Of a stretch of DNA of 64,000 nt, positions 25,991 through 35,648 are shown one piece after another (the stretch's first letter is position 1; every line of letters starts with the position of its first letter). Both the position numbers and the translations under genes were made by a program. The notes under the pieces are model-generated. The model saw only the letters and a program-made list of their open reading frames with translations, was not told where the DNA came from and did not search any database. Source of the DNA: CALBTQ01 sp036725605 (GTDB lineage: Bacteria; Lernaellota; Lernaellaia; Lernaellales; Lernaellaceae); the NCBI GenBank assembly GCA_036725605.1, contig DAIMDW010000010.1, positions 89,459 through 153,458 on the forward strand, given 5' to 3'.

Positions 25991-28900
25991 ATGATTGTTT
26001 TCGGCCAAAAAGGGCGTCCGTGGATCGCGCTGACCCTGATGACGCTCTTCATCATTATTCTGGGGCGGCACGTGACGTTGCGCCGCGTGGAAACCGTCAA
26101 CCGAAACATGCGCGAGCGCCTGGTGCAGCAGACCGTTTCGATCGCCCACATGATCGACGAGCAGGACACCAAAGAGCTGACGTTTACCGCCGATGATCAT
26201 GGGCGCATCCATTTCGAACGCCTGCGCAGCCAGTTGGTCGCTTACAGCCACATTGTGCCGGTACACGGCATTTATACGCTTGCGCAGAAAAACGGCAATT
26301 TGGTGTTCGGCCCGACCAGTCTGCCGGCCGGCGATCCGCATGAGGCGAAGTCCGGGAACGTTTACCGGCGAACCACCACGGAAGATATGCGGGTTTTTCA
26401 TGAAGGTCTGCCGCGCTCGTTCGGCCCGCATACCGACGTGTGCGGAACGTTCGTTTCCGCGTTGGCGCCGGTGGTCGATCCGGTCAGCGGTCAAGTGTTG
26501 TTCGTCGTGGGCATGGATGTGGAGGAGTCCGTCTGGCGTGAAGCGCTGGGAAACACTCGCGAGGCGCCGATCATCGGCACGGTGCTGTTGCTGCTGATCG
26601 TCTGGGGCGCCTTCGCCGTTTCGATGCTGCGTTATCGACTGCCGGCGCCGTTGAGGGTGCGACTGAACATCGCCGACGCGCTGCTGGTGGCGGTGATCAG
26701 TTTGGCGATCACCGCGGCGGCGACGTTGTTGGTTTACGAAGCCGAAAGCCGAACCCGCAAAAGCCAATTCCAACGCCTGGCCGAGCCCAATACCGAACAG
26801 GTGGTCGATGGATTGCGTTTGATCGATAACAATCTGACCGCCGTCGCCAAATTCTTTGCGGGGAGCGAGTACGTAACGGATACCGAATTCGCCCTCTTTA
26901 CCCGGAGAATGGTCCGCAACAGCGCCATGGACGTTCTCACGTGGGTTCCCTATGTGGAGGATGCCCGCCGGAGGGCCTTTGAAAAGGCGGCAAGCGCCGG
27001 GTCGGGAATGCCGTATCGGATTTGGGATGTGGACGGGAACGGCAACGAGATTCCGGCAACTCATCGCGAAGCCTATTTTCCCGTTTTGTATTTGGAGCCG
27101 CCGAAGGATCTCGAGCGTCTGGCGGGTTTCGATCTGGCCGCCGAGGAAAGCAGTCACACCAGCCTGGAAATCGCCGCCGCTTCGGGACTGTCCACGACCT
27201 CCGAACCGTATTTCGAGTCGGAAGGGAACAAGCGGAAACCGGTCATTTCAGCGATTCGCCCTGTGTTTCAAGGCAATGACGATCTGTCGCACTTGTTGGG
27301 CTTTTTGGTGGCCGACATCGACTTCCGGACACTGCTGCGCAGCAATCTGTCCCAGCAATCCGGCGGCTACCTGCTCGTACGTTTGGCGAATATCGCCATG
27401 GACGGTCGGACGATTCCGCTGGCGCAATATCCGACGAACGGCGAGAGCGATTATCCGATCCTGATCAATTCGAACAACACCTTGCGGCTCTCGTTGGACT
27501 ATTACCGGCCGGTGTTTTTGTTCGGCCGCTGTTTCGTGTTGGAGAGCACGCCGACCGAAGTTTTCTTCCACGCCCATCCCATTCGCTCGGCGTGGGGCGT
27601 CGGTCTCGGCGGAGTGTTCATTTCGCTCATTCTGTCGATGTTCGTTTCGTTTTTACGCAGCCGCCAGAGCGATCTGGAGCGTGAGGTCGCGCAGCATACG
27701 GCCTCCTTGCAGACGTCGTTGCGGCGCGCGCAAGAACAGCAAGGGGTGATCGCCGCGCTGAGCACTTCGTCGGCGTTGAGCGGCATGGATATCGAAACGC
27801 TGGCCGCCGAGTTGACCGAGCAGGCGGCGAAAGCGGCCGAGGTGAATCGTCTGGCGGTCTGGCTGTTCAACCCGGAAGGAACCCAATTGACCTGCCTGGA
27901 CATGTACAACGCCGCGACGGGCCGACACGAGGTCGGTGAGTTGATGGAACGGGAAATGTGCGCGGATCGAATCATCTCACTGGGCGGCTCGCAATTTGCG
28001 GATGTCTACGATGCGTCCACCGATGAACGAACCGCCTCATGCTACGAGGATTACCTCAAACCGCAGGGCGTTGCGTCGGTGCTGGTGGCGGTTATCCGGG
28101 CGGGCGATCGGAACCAGGGCATGCTCTGCCTGGAGAGCGTCGGAACCAAGCGCCGTTGGCTGGCCGATGAAATCACTTTTGCCTGCCAGTTGGCCGACCA
28201 GTTGGCCATCGCCATTCTCGCCGATCAGCGCAAACGTTCCGAGCGGGAGCAGGCGCGCTTGCAGGACCAGTTGCAACAGGCCATGAAGATGGAAGCGATC
28301 GGCCGGCTGGCCGGCGGCGTCGCCCACGACTTCAACAATATCCTCACCGGCATTTCGGGCTACGCGGAGATCGTGCAATCGTCGCTGCGCTGGGACGACC
28401 CGATTCAGGCCGACGTCGAGGAGATCCGCAACGCGGCCGAACGCGCGGCCGGATTGATCACCCAGTTGCTGGCGTTTTCGCGACGGCAGATCATCGATCC
28501 GAAAGTCATTCGGCCCAACGAGGTGTTGCAGAACTCGCAGAAGATGCTCCGGCGGATCATCGGCGAGGACGTCGATTTCGTCTTCAAACCGACCGACAAC
28601 CTGTGGTCGATCAAGGTCGATGCCGGGCAGCTCGATCAGATTCTGGTCAACCTGGCGGTCAACGCGCGCGACGCCATGCCCAGCGGCGGCAAGCTGACCA
28701 TCGAAACGCAAAACGTGGTCATCGACGAGGAATACTGCCGGGCGCATCCGGGACTGATGGCCGGCAACTTCATCATGCTCGCCGTCGGCGACAACGGGGT
28801 GGGCATGAACGAAGAGACGATGCAACACATCTTCGAGCCGTTCTATTCAACCAAGGCCAAGGGCAAGGGCACGGGCCTGGGGCTGGCCACGGTGTACGGC

Positions 28901-29416
28901 ATTTTGCGGCAAAACCAGGGGTTGGTGAACGTTTACTCGGAACTCGGCGTCGGCACGACCTTCAAGATCTACTTCCCGGCGATCATGGAAGAGGCGGAGC
29001 AAATCGCCCAACGCGAAGAGGCGGAAAATCCCACCGGCACCGAAACGGTCATGCTGGTCGAGGACGAGGACATGGTGCGGCGGCTGGCGCGGAAAATTCT
29101 GGAGAAGCACGGCTACACCGTGATCGAAATGAACAACGGCGGCGAGGCGTTTCATTACTGCGAACTGCACGACAACCACATCGACATGCTGCTGACCGAC
29201 GTGGTCATGCCCGAACTCAACGGCAAGGAACTGTACGCCAAATTGGTGGAGAAGCGCCCCGGTCTCAAGTCGCTGTTCATGTCGGGTTACACCGAGAACA
29301 TCATTGCCCATCACGGCATTCTGGATGACAACATCGAGTTCATCCAAAAACCGTTTACCACGCGCTCGCTGACCAGGAAAATCCGCGAGGTGCTCGACAA
29401 GCCGGCCGCCAACTGA
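25991..29416 (+). CDS. CHASE/GAF hybrid sensor histidine kinase
   Basis: 1141 residues. The ATG at 25991 has GGGAG six bases upstream; an ATG at 25970 has no such site. Order: membrane helix near residues 10-27; extracytoplasmic domain to ~185; two helices (~190-250); CHASE-type domain with L-A-G-F-D-L-A-A-E-E and T-S-E-P-Y-F near residues 370-420; helix near 540; GAF domain ~585-750; HisKA with G-G-V-A-H-D-F-N-N (His779); HATPase with N-A-R-D-A-M, G-D-N-G-V-G-M and G-T-G-L-G-L-A; C-terminal receiver with Asp1070 in L-L-T-D-V-V-M-P. An external ligand is presumably sensed and phosphate passed to the attached receiver, then to an unlinked partner. No response regulator gene is adjacent. Confidence 0.9.
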   Translation: MIVFGQKGRPWIALTLMTLFIIILGRHVTLRRVETVNRNMRERLVQQTVSIAHMIDEQDTKELTFTADDHGRIHFERLRSQLVAYSHIVPVHGIYTLAQKNGNLVFGPTSLPAGDPHEAKSGNVYRRTTTEDMRVFHEGLPRSFGPHTDVCGTFVSALAPVVDPVSGQVLFVVGMDVEESVWREALGNTREAPIIGTVLLLLIVWGAFAVSMLRYRLPAPLRVRLNIADALLVAVISLAITAAATLLVYEAESRTRKSQFQRLAEPNTEQVVDGLRLIDNNLTAVAKFFAGSEYVTDTEFALFTRRMVRNSAMDVLTWVPYVEDARRRAFEKAASAGSGMPYRIWDVDGNGNEIPATHREAYFPVLYLEPPKDLERLAGFDLAAEESSHTSLEIAAASGLSTTSEPYFESEGNKRKPVISAIRPVFQGNDDLSHLLGFLVADIDFRTLLRSNLSQQSGGYLLVRLANIAMDGRTIPLAQYPTNGESDYPILINSNNTLRLSLDYYRPVFLFGRCFVLESTPTEVFFHAHPIRSAWGVGLGGVFISLILSMFVSFLRSRQSDLEREVAQHTASLQTSLRRAQEQQGVIAALSTSSALSGMDIETLAAELTEQAAKAAEVNRLAVWLFNPEGTQLTCLDMYNAATGRHEVGELMEREMCADRIISLGGSQFADVYDASTDERTASCYEDYLKPQGVASVLVAVIRAGDRNQGMLCLESVGTKRRWLADEITFACQLADQLAIAILADQRKRSEREQARLQDQLQQAMKMEAIGRLAGGVAHDFNNILTGISGYAEIVQSSLRWDDPIQADVEEIRNAAERAAGLITQLLAFSRRQIIDPKVIRPNEVLQNSQKMLRRIIGEDVDFVFKPTDNLWSIKVDAGQLDQILVNLAVNARDAMPSGGKLTIETQNVVIDEEYCRAHPGLMAGNFIMLAVGDNGVGMNEETMQHIFEPFYSTKAKGKGTGLGLATVYGILRQNQGLVNVYSELGVGTTFKIYFPAIMEEAEQIAQREEAENPTGTETVMLVEDEDMVRRLARKILEKHGYTVIEMNNGGEAFHYCELHDNHIDMLLTDVVMPELNGKELYAKLVEKRPGLKSLFMSGYTENIIAHHGILDDNIEFIQKPFTTRSLTRKIREVLDKPAAN

Positions 29417-29442
29417 CCTCGATTTTCGGCAATTTAAACGAC

Positions 29443-29470
29443 GCGGCCGCCCGATCGCTCGAGCGGCCGC
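29443..29470. terminator. Inverted repeat between convergent genes
   Basis: Two copies of GCGGCCGC separated by 12 bases can form an eight-base GC stem between the convergent kinase and Spy-like genes. There is no T run on either side, so intrinsic termination is uncertain. Confidence 0.35.
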
Positions 29471-29513
29471 ATCCGGGACAAAGGAGGGGAGGGGTCGATG
29501 TATTCCCCGCGGG

Positions 29514-30077
29514 TCAACGACCGCGCGGATAGGAACTCCGCGAGCCGATCCGCTGCGATTGACGACGATCGCGATTCATCGGCCGCAGATCCTGGAGTTT
29601 GTCGAACTGTTCGGCAGTCAGGATGTTGCGCACGGCCAGTTGATATTCGATCTGCGCGTACATCAGCTTGCTCTGGGCGGCGACGACCTGATCGGCCGCT
29701 TTCTTCGCGGCGGCTTCACTGACGGCGTCGGCGCGCATCGTGTTCTGGAAGGCCAGGTGCGCTTTGCGCATCGCGGCGTCCAGGTCGATCTGATCCTGCT
29801 GCTTGGCCTGGTGCAGCGCGTCGAGCTTGTCGATCTGCGCGTCGCTCAGACCCAGGTCCTTGACCGCGCTATCGTCCAGCCAGAAGGGGCCGAATCCCAG
29901 GCCCATACCCGGGCCCATGCCCATGCCCTGGCCGCAGGGTCCCATGCCCGGGCCCATGCCCTGGCCGTAACCGCCGCCGTGGCCGCCGCCGCGTCCCTGC
30001 CGGGCCATGGCCGGCACGGCGATCAGGGCGACGGTCAGTAAGGTCAACATGCTTACGAGGAGGAGTTTATTTTTCAT
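29514..30077 (-). CDS. Spy/ZraP-like periplasmic protein with Gly/Met-rich region
   Basis: 187 residues. The ATG at 30077 has AGGAA seven bases upstream. The signal peptide ends A-V-P-A-M-A-R. Residues 28-65 are Gly/Met rich (G-P-G-M-G-P-C-G-Q-G-M-G-M-G), a composition often linked to soft-metal binding. A helical hairpin follows, with G-L-S-D-A-Q-I-D-K-L and, near the end, I-L-T-A-E-Q-F-D-K-L: the LTxxQ-type motif of CpxP/Spy/ZraP chaperones and metal-stress proteins. It probably acts in the periplasm as a metal-responsive chaperone; this is inference from family. Confidence 0.75.
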   Translation of the reverse strand: MKNKLLLVSMLTLLTVALIAVPAMARQGRGGGHGGGYGQGMGPGMGPCGQGMGMGPGMGLGFGPFWLDDSAVKDLGLSDAQIDKLDALHQAKQQDQIDLDAAMRKAHLAFQNTMRADAVSEAAAKKAADQVVAAQSKLMYAQIEYQLAVRNILTAEQFDKLQDLRPMNRDRRQSQRIGSRSSYPRGR

Positions 30078-30214
30078 TTTCGGTTTCCTTTCCAACAAGG
30101 TTGCTTCGTTTACGTCAATGCAGACACCCTGTTTGTGTCGTGGGTTAAATGATAAGTCGGCGTTGCGTGAAATCCAGGGGCGCATTAAGCTGCGGATGAA
30201 CGACAGGAGGGACG

Positions 30215-31669
30215 ATGCGCGTATTTCTCGGCAACGCTCCGTGGGCCAAACCGGGCTTTTACGGCGTGCGCGCCGGCAGCCGCTGGCCGCATTACGAGGA
30301 GGAGCAACTCGAGTATATGCCCTTTCCGTTTTTCCTCGCCTACGCGACGGCGGTGTTGGAACGGGCGGGGCATGACGCGCTGCTGATCGACGGCTGCGCC
30401 GAAAAGACGAGCCGCGAATCGTTCGTCGCGCGCGCGGTGGATTTCCGGCCCGATATCGTCGTGCTCGAAGCCAGCACGATTTCCATCGACACCGACCTGG
30501 CCGTGGCCCGCGAGCTGCGCCAACGGCTGCCCCGCGCGACCGTCGCCTTCGCCGGGTTGCACGCCTTCATGTACGAGCCCGCCTGGCTGGCCGAGCACGA
30601 CGACCTGGATGTCGTGCTGGTCGGCGAGTACGAACTGACGTTGCTGGAACTCACGCAGCGACTGGCGGCCGGCGCTTCCTTTAAAGGATGCGCGGGGCTG
30701 CTGTGGCGCGACGGCGACACGATCATCGACGAGGGCCGGCGGCCGCTGGAGGAAAACCTCGACCGCTTCCCCTGGCCCGCGCGCCACTTTCTGCCGATGA
30801 CCGAATACCACGACGAACCCGGCTCGATCCCGCGGCCGTCGGTGCAGATGTGGGCCTCGCGCGGCTGTCCCTTCGGCTGCGTGTTTTGCGCCTGGCCGCA
30901 AATCATGTACGACTCGCGCAAGTACCGCATGCGCGCGGTGGTCGACACCGTCGACGAGATGGAATGGCTGGTGCGCCGGGGCGGCTTCAAGTCGGTGTAC
31001 TTCGACGACGACACCTTCAATGTGCACAAGCAGCGGACGATCGAGTTCGCGCATGAGATCAAGCGGCGCAACCTGAACGTGCCGTGGGCGATCATGGCGC
31101 GCATCGACCGGATGGACCGCGAGGTGCTCGAGGCGCTCAAGGACGCCGGGCTGTATTCGCTCAAGTACGGCATCGAGACGGCGAATCCGGAGCTGATCGC
31201 GCAGGCCGACAAGTCGCTGGACCTGGACAAGGCGCGCGAGATCATCGAGCTGACGCACGAGCTGGACATCAAGATGCATCTGACCTTTATGTTCGGCCTG
31301 CCCGGCGAAACGCGCGAGACGGCCAAGCGGACCGTCGATCTCGCACTGTGGGCCGATCCGGAATCGCTGCAGTTCACCATCGCCACGCCGTTCCCGGGCA
31401 GCAAGTATCACCGGCTGCTCAAGGAGCAGGGGCGGTTGTTGTCGGACGATTTCGACAAGTACGACGGTTTCCGCAGCGCGGTGATCCGCACCGATCACCT
31501 GTCGCCGCAGGACCTGGAGGAGATCGTCGGCGACGCCAACCGCAAATGGCGGGAGCATCGCTGGCTCCGCGAGAACCCCGACCACCGCACGAACGTGCAA
31601 AAGGCCATCGACCTGGCCAGGCAGCCGCGCCGCATTCCCGACAGCATCAAACGCGCTTTGGGCAAGTAA
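30215..31669 (+). CDS. B12-binding-type radical SAM enzyme
   Basis: 484 residues, with AGGAGGG just upstream. The N-terminal ~190 residues resemble the cobalamin-binding Rossmann domain (D-I-V-V-L-E-A-S-T-I-S, then V-V-L-V-G-E-Y-E-L-T), though the usual D-x-H-x-x-G is not evident. The radical SAM core has C-P-F-G-C-V-F-C with Cys218, Cys222 and Cys225 to hold a 4Fe-4S cluster. F-D-D-D-T-F-N follows, then G-I-E-T-A-N and M-F-G-L-P-G-E-T, typical of the class that includes hopanoid and lipid-modifying or methylating enzymes. Substrate unknown. It is followed 12 bases later by the GH92-type lipoprotein, so cotranscription is likely. Confidence 0.85.
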   Translation: MRVFLGNAPWAKPGFYGVRAGSRWPHYEEEQLEYMPFPFFLAYATAVLERAGHDALLIDGCAEKTSRESFVARAVDFRPDIVVLEASTISIDTDLAVARELRQRLPRATVAFAGLHAFMYEPAWLAEHDDLDVVLVGEYELTLLELTQRLAAGASFKGCAGLLWRDGDTIIDEGRRPLEENLDRFPWPARHFLPMTEYHDEPGSIPRPSVQMWASRGCPFGCVFCAWPQIMYDSRKYRMRAVVDTVDEMEWLVRRGGFKSVYFDDDTFNVHKQRTIEFAHEIKRRNLNVPWAIMARIDRMDREVLEALKDAGLYSLKYGIETANPELIAQADKSLDLDKAREIIELTHELDIKMHLTFMFGLPGETRETAKRTVDLALWADPESLQFTIATPFPGSKYHRLLKEQGRLLSDDFDKYDGFRSAVIRTDHLSPQDLEEIVGDANRKWREHRWLRENPDHRTNVQKAIDLARQPRRIPDSIKRALGK

Positions 31670-31681
31670 GGGGACCAACCG

Positions 31682-33919
31682 GTGAAGTCATTCGTGAAAA
31701 TCCTGATCTGGTGTTTGTTGGTATGCGCGCTGCTGGTCGGCTGTCAGGGCGACGATGACGACGACAACGACAACGACGATAACGACGCGGTCGACGACGA
31801 CAGCGCCGATGATGACGACGACGCGACGCCCGATGACGACGATGATGATACGTCGCCCGACGACGATACCCTCGACGACGACAGCGCCGACGACGACAGC
31901 GTCGATTACACGCAGTACGTCGATCCGTTCATCGGCACGTCCAACGATCGCGGGCAACTGCATCCGGCCGCGTGCGTGCCCTTCGGCCTGGTGAAGCTCG
32001 GGCCCGACACGACGCTGGAAGGCCACGCGGGCTACGACTTTCGTTCCAACCGGCTCAACGGCGTGTCGCACACGCGCATCGGCGGCGTGGGCTGCAACGG
32101 TGCGGGCGGCAGCGTGCGCTTTCTGCCTTCGACGCAGACCTCGACGCTGCTGGGCACGGTGATGGACAAGACGACCGAAAGCGCCGCGCCCGGCTACTAC
32201 GCGGTGACGCTCAACGACGAACAGGCGATCACGGTGGAACTGACCGCCTCGGCGCACGTCGGCCTGCACCGCTACACCTTCGCGCAGGGCGGCACGGTGT
32301 ACGTGCAGGTGACGCTCAACCGGCCCTTCGCCGATCAGATCAGCGCGCATTGGGGCGTCGAGGGCGACAACCTGAACGGCTGGGTGTCGGCGAAGAACGT
32401 CTGCAACGAGGGCGCGTACAAGTTCTACTTCAGCGCGGCGTTCAGCGAACCGTTCACCGTGGCGGACAAGGCTGCGGGCAAGGCGGTGTTGCGCTTCGAC
32501 CTGGGCGCGCAAACGACGCTGCTGGCCAAGGTCGGGCTGTCGAGCGTCGACGAGGCGCAGGCGCAATCCGACCGCGATCTGGAAATGCCGGGGTGGGATT
32601 TCGACGCGGTGCGCGCGCAGGCCGTCGCGGCGTGGAACGAGCACCTCTCGCGCATCGTCGTCGCGGGCGACGAGGAAGACAAGACGCTGTTTTACACGCT
32701 GTTCTATCGTTCGTCGCTGCTGCCGGTCGATTTGGCCGGGCCGTCGGGCGTCTACCGCGGCACCGATGGCGAGACGCACGAGGAGGGCGACTTCACGCGC
32801 TACCAGGGCTGGTCGCTGTGGGACACCTACCGCAACAAGTACGCGCTGCTGACGCTGGTCGATCCGGAGCGTGTGCGCGACATCATGCACTCGCTGGTCG
32901 AGCTGTACGTGCAGGGCAAGGTCGATTGGGCGACCGAGAACGAGCCCGTGCCGACCGTGCGCACCGAACACAGCATCGCGTTGCTGGTCGACGCGCTGGC
33001 GAAGGGCATCGGCGATTTCGGCCTCGACGAGGCGTGGGACGCGATTTTGCTCGAAGCGGAAAATCTGCCGACCGACACGCCCGACACGGTGCTGGAAACG
33101 GCCTATGAACATTGGGCGACCGCGCAACTGGCGACGGCGCTGGAGGATGAGGAAAACGCGGCGCTCTACGGCGAACTGGCGCGCGCCTACGTGGAAACGT
33201 GGGAAGACAATTTCAAGGTGATGGGCGACGACGCGGACGTCATGCACGCGCGCGGGCTCTACGAGGGCACGCTGTGGCAATACCGCTGGGCGGTGGTGCA
33301 CGACCTGTACGGCATCGTCGAGCAGATCGGCGGGCGCGCGGAGTTTCTGGCGCAGTTGACGCAGTTCTTCGATGAGGAACTGTACAACCACGGCAATGAG
33401 CCCGACATTCACGCGCCGTTTTTGTTCAACTACGTCGGCGCGCCGTGGCGGGCGCAGGCGCTGGTGCGCGACCTGCTGGTCAACGAGGTCAACCAGTGGT
33501 ACGGCACGCACGAGAAATGGTCGAGGCCCTACCACGGCCGCATCTACAACGCCGCGCCGGCCGGGTACATTCCGGAGATGGACGACGATGCCGGGACGAT
33601 GAGCGCGTGGTTCGTGCTCGCGGCGATGGGCCTGTACCCGGTGACGATCGGCCAGCCGATCTATGTGCTGACCGCGCCGATTTTCGCGAGCGTCACGCTG
33701 CATCCGGGGGAAGCGAACGAGTTCGTCGTGACCGCGCAGAACCTGTCGGCGACGAACGTCTACATTCAAGAGGCGTATCTGAACGACGCGCCGCTCACGC
33801 GCGCCTGGCTGACGCACGAGGAAGTCGCCGCCGGCGGCGAACTGAGTTTCGTCATGGGCGACGCCCCCAACGAGGCGTGGGGCGCGGCCGAGGCCGACGC
33901 GCCGCCCGCCGCATGGTGA
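31682..33919 (+). CDS. GH92-family (alpha-mannosidase type) Asp-linker lipoprotein
   Basis: 745 residues with a GTG start (GGGGA upstream). Lipobox L-L-V-G-C (Cys21), then Q-G-D-D-D-D-D-N-D-N-D-D and an Asp-rich linker to about residue 75. The catalytic part starts V-D-P-F-I-G-T (about residue 80). It shows H-T-R-I-G-G-V-G-C, E-G-T-L-W-Q-Y-R-W, H-G-N-E-P-D-I-H-A-P-F-L (Glu near 573) and D-D-D-A-G-T-M-S-A-W-F-V-L-A-A-M-G-L-Y-P-V, all hallmarks of family GH92, mostly Ca2+-dependent exo-alpha-mannosidases. The linker would hold the enzyme away from the membrane, fitting glycan harvesting at the cell surface. Confidence 0.88.
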   Translation: MKSFVKILIWCLLVCALLVGCQGDDDDDNDNDDNDAVDDDSADDDDDATPDDDDDDTSPDDDTLDDDSADDDSVDYTQYVDPFIGTSNDRGQLHPAACVPFGLVKLGPDTTLEGHAGYDFRSNRLNGVSHTRIGGVGCNGAGGSVRFLPSTQTSTLLGTVMDKTTESAAPGYYAVTLNDEQAITVELTASAHVGLHRYTFAQGGTVYVQVTLNRPFADQISAHWGVEGDNLNGWVSAKNVCNEGAYKFYFSAAFSEPFTVADKAAGKAVLRFDLGAQTTLLAKVGLSSVDEAQAQSDRDLEMPGWDFDAVRAQAVAAWNEHLSRIVVAGDEEDKTLFYTLFYRSSLLPVDLAGPSGVYRGTDGETHEEGDFTRYQGWSLWDTYRNKYALLTLVDPERVRDIMHSLVELYVQGKVDWATENEPVPTVRTEHSIALLVDALAKGIGDFGLDEAWDAILLEAENLPTDTPDTVLETAYEHWATAQLATALEDEENAALYGELARAYVETWEDNFKVMGDDADVMHARGLYEGTLWQYRWAVVHDLYGIVEQIGGRAEFLAQLTQFFDEELYNHGNEPDIHAPFLFNYVGAPWRAQALVRDLLVNEVNQWYGTHEKWSRPYHGRIYNAAPAGYIPEMDDDAGTMSAWFVLAAMGLYPVTIGQPIYVLTAPIFASVTLHPGEANEFVVTAQNLSATNVYIQEAYLNDAPLTRAWLTHEEVAAGGELSFVMGDAPNEAWGAAEADAPPAAW

Positions 33920-34069
33920 ATGCTGGACGCTGCCGGCCATTGGGCCTACAATCCATTCGTGTAACCACGGGAATCCATTAACCGAACAACCGGCGGAGCG
34001 AAAATCCTATCTCGACGGGCGCGAGTTCTTTTTTATGCGACGGTTTATGGATTCGTCTTTCTTTTTCTG

Positions 34070-35644
34070 GTGATTTTTTTCTCCGACTTCGCCTTTCCGC
34101 CTTCGGCTTCGCCCGACGGCCGGTTGCGTTATGCGCGCAACGGCGATCTGGCGCTGTCGTTCAACAACGCCATATTGCCGCAGGCTTCGCAGCGCGGATG
34201 GTTCGAAGTCGAGTTGGCTTATCGGTTGGAGCCCGAGGAGGTTCTTCATTTTATCTTTCATCGGCAGGAGGACGATTTTCTCGACTTTCGCTTGAGCCGC
34301 GCGGAGGATTTCGATAGCGCACTGTTGACCTTTCGGGAAGGGCGGCTCGTCGATAAAAAATTGCCGGTCGATCCGGATTTGCCCGGGCAGGGAACGGTGC
34401 GGTTCACGCAGACGGTCAAGGAGATTGCCGTCGCCGTCGACGGGCGGACCGTACTGCAAACGACGAGTCCGCCAACGAGCGGATCGTTCGAGATCGTGTT
34501 GACGCCGTTGGATTCCAACCGCGTTTTCCAACGTGTGCGCGTGGTGCGCGAAACGCTGGTCACCGGCATCGAGTCGCCGCGTTCGCCTTGGCGTTTTCTG
34601 CTCGGCTCCGTTCCCGCGATGGCCTTGTTCGCCGGTTTGCTGCTGGCGTCGTTCGTTTGGTGGTCGCGGCGGCGCCTGACGCAGTGGTTTGCCGCCGCGC
34701 CTTATCGCACGGTGCTGATGTTTCTGGTCTGCCTCGATTTGATACTGGCGTTTGTCGCCGTTTATTTTCATCGCGTGTTTCTGGATCTGGCTTCGCCGAA
34801 TTTCCCGGCGAATTTCGTCTTCCGCACGATGGTCGCCGTTTTTATCGGCGCGGCGTTTTTGTTGATGGGATTGGCGGTGCGCCGGCCGCGCCGCAAGAAG
34901 AGCGGCGTCTGGTTCCGTTGGACGAAGCGCCCGTTTTTCATGCCCGCCGCGCTGATCGTGCTGTCAATCGTGGTCGTGGCGCTGAGCCTGAAATTTTTGT
35001 TGAGCGTCGCGCCCAAGCCGCAGGTGGAAGCCGCGGCGCACGCCGCCAACGCGCCGGTGCGGATCTTGTGCTACGGCGGATCGAGCACGGCGGGTTTTCC
35101 GTTTCCGCGCGATTGGCCGTTTTCCTATCCGCCGTTGATGCAGGAGATTCTGCGCTGCGAGTTGGACCCCGGCGCCGAGGTGATCAACCTGGGCGTGAAC
35201 GCCAAGAAGATCAAATACATTCGTTCGCGGATGAAAAAGGATTTGCCGCGCCTGCGGCCGACGCACGTGATCGTCAATTCGGTGCAGAACAACCGCGATC
35301 TCAGCGACAAAAAGGTGCGCAAGCAGTTCGTCGAGGCGTTGGATTTGTGCCGGCAATACGACGTGCGGCCGGTGCTGGTGCTCGAACCGTCTTACGATTT
35401 GATTTGCCGCACCCACGGCGGCACGAAGAAGGTGCGGCAACACCGCGCGCAGCTCGAAGCCAAGTATGCGTTGCTGCGCGAGCTCGCGCGGGAGCGGGGC
35501 GTACTGTTGATCGATCCGGCGCCGGTTTTTCAAGCGCACCGCGAGGAATTTCTTTTCCTGGACGGCAACGTCCACTTCACCAAATACGGTCACGCCTTGA
35601 TGGCCCAGGCCCTGGCCGACGGTCTCTTTCCGCCGGTGCCGTAG
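34070..35644 (+). CDS. Membrane-anchored SGNH-hydrolase-like protein
   Basis: 524 residues from the GTG at 34070. The frame continues upstream without a stop and encodes a fuller first membrane helix (V-L-F-Y-A-T-V-Y-G-F-V-F-L-F-L) starting at an ATC at 34004. GGAG lies five bases before that ATC, so the true start may be there. The N-terminal ~170 residues are extracytoplasmic and beta-rich; three to four membrane helices follow (about residues 185-320). The C-terminal domain has Y-G-G-S-S-T-A-G (block I Ser338/339), N-L-G-V-N, and L-D-G-N-V-H-F (Asp498, His502), the SGNH esterase layout. It may act on acyl or acetyl groups of envelope glycans. Converges with the next gene. Confidence 0.75.
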   Translation: MIFFSDFAFPPSASPDGRLRYARNGDLALSFNNAILPQASQRGWFEVELAYRLEPEEVLHFIFHRQEDDFLDFRLSRAEDFDSALLTFREGRLVDKKLPVDPDLPGQGTVRFTQTVKEIAVAVDGRTVLQTTSPPTSGSFEIVLTPLDSNRVFQRVRVVRETLVTGIESPRSPWRFLLGSVPAMALFAGLLLASFVWWSRRRLTQWFAAAPYRTVLMFLVCLDLILAFVAVYFHRVFLDLASPNFPANFVFRTMVAVFIGAAFLLMGLAVRRPRRKKSGVWFRWTKRPFFMPAALIVLSIVVVALSLKFLLSVAPKPQVEAAAHAANAPVRILCYGGSSTAGFPFPRDWPFSYPPLMQEILRCELDPGAEVINLGVNAKKIKYIRSRMKKDLPRLRPTHVIVNSVQNNRDLSDKKVRKQFVEALDLCRQYDVRPVLVLEPSYDLICRTHGGTKKVRQHRAQLEAKYALLRELARERGVLLIDPAPVFQAHREEFLFLDGNVHFTKYGHALMAQALADGLFPPVP

Positions 35645-35648
35645 AGGC

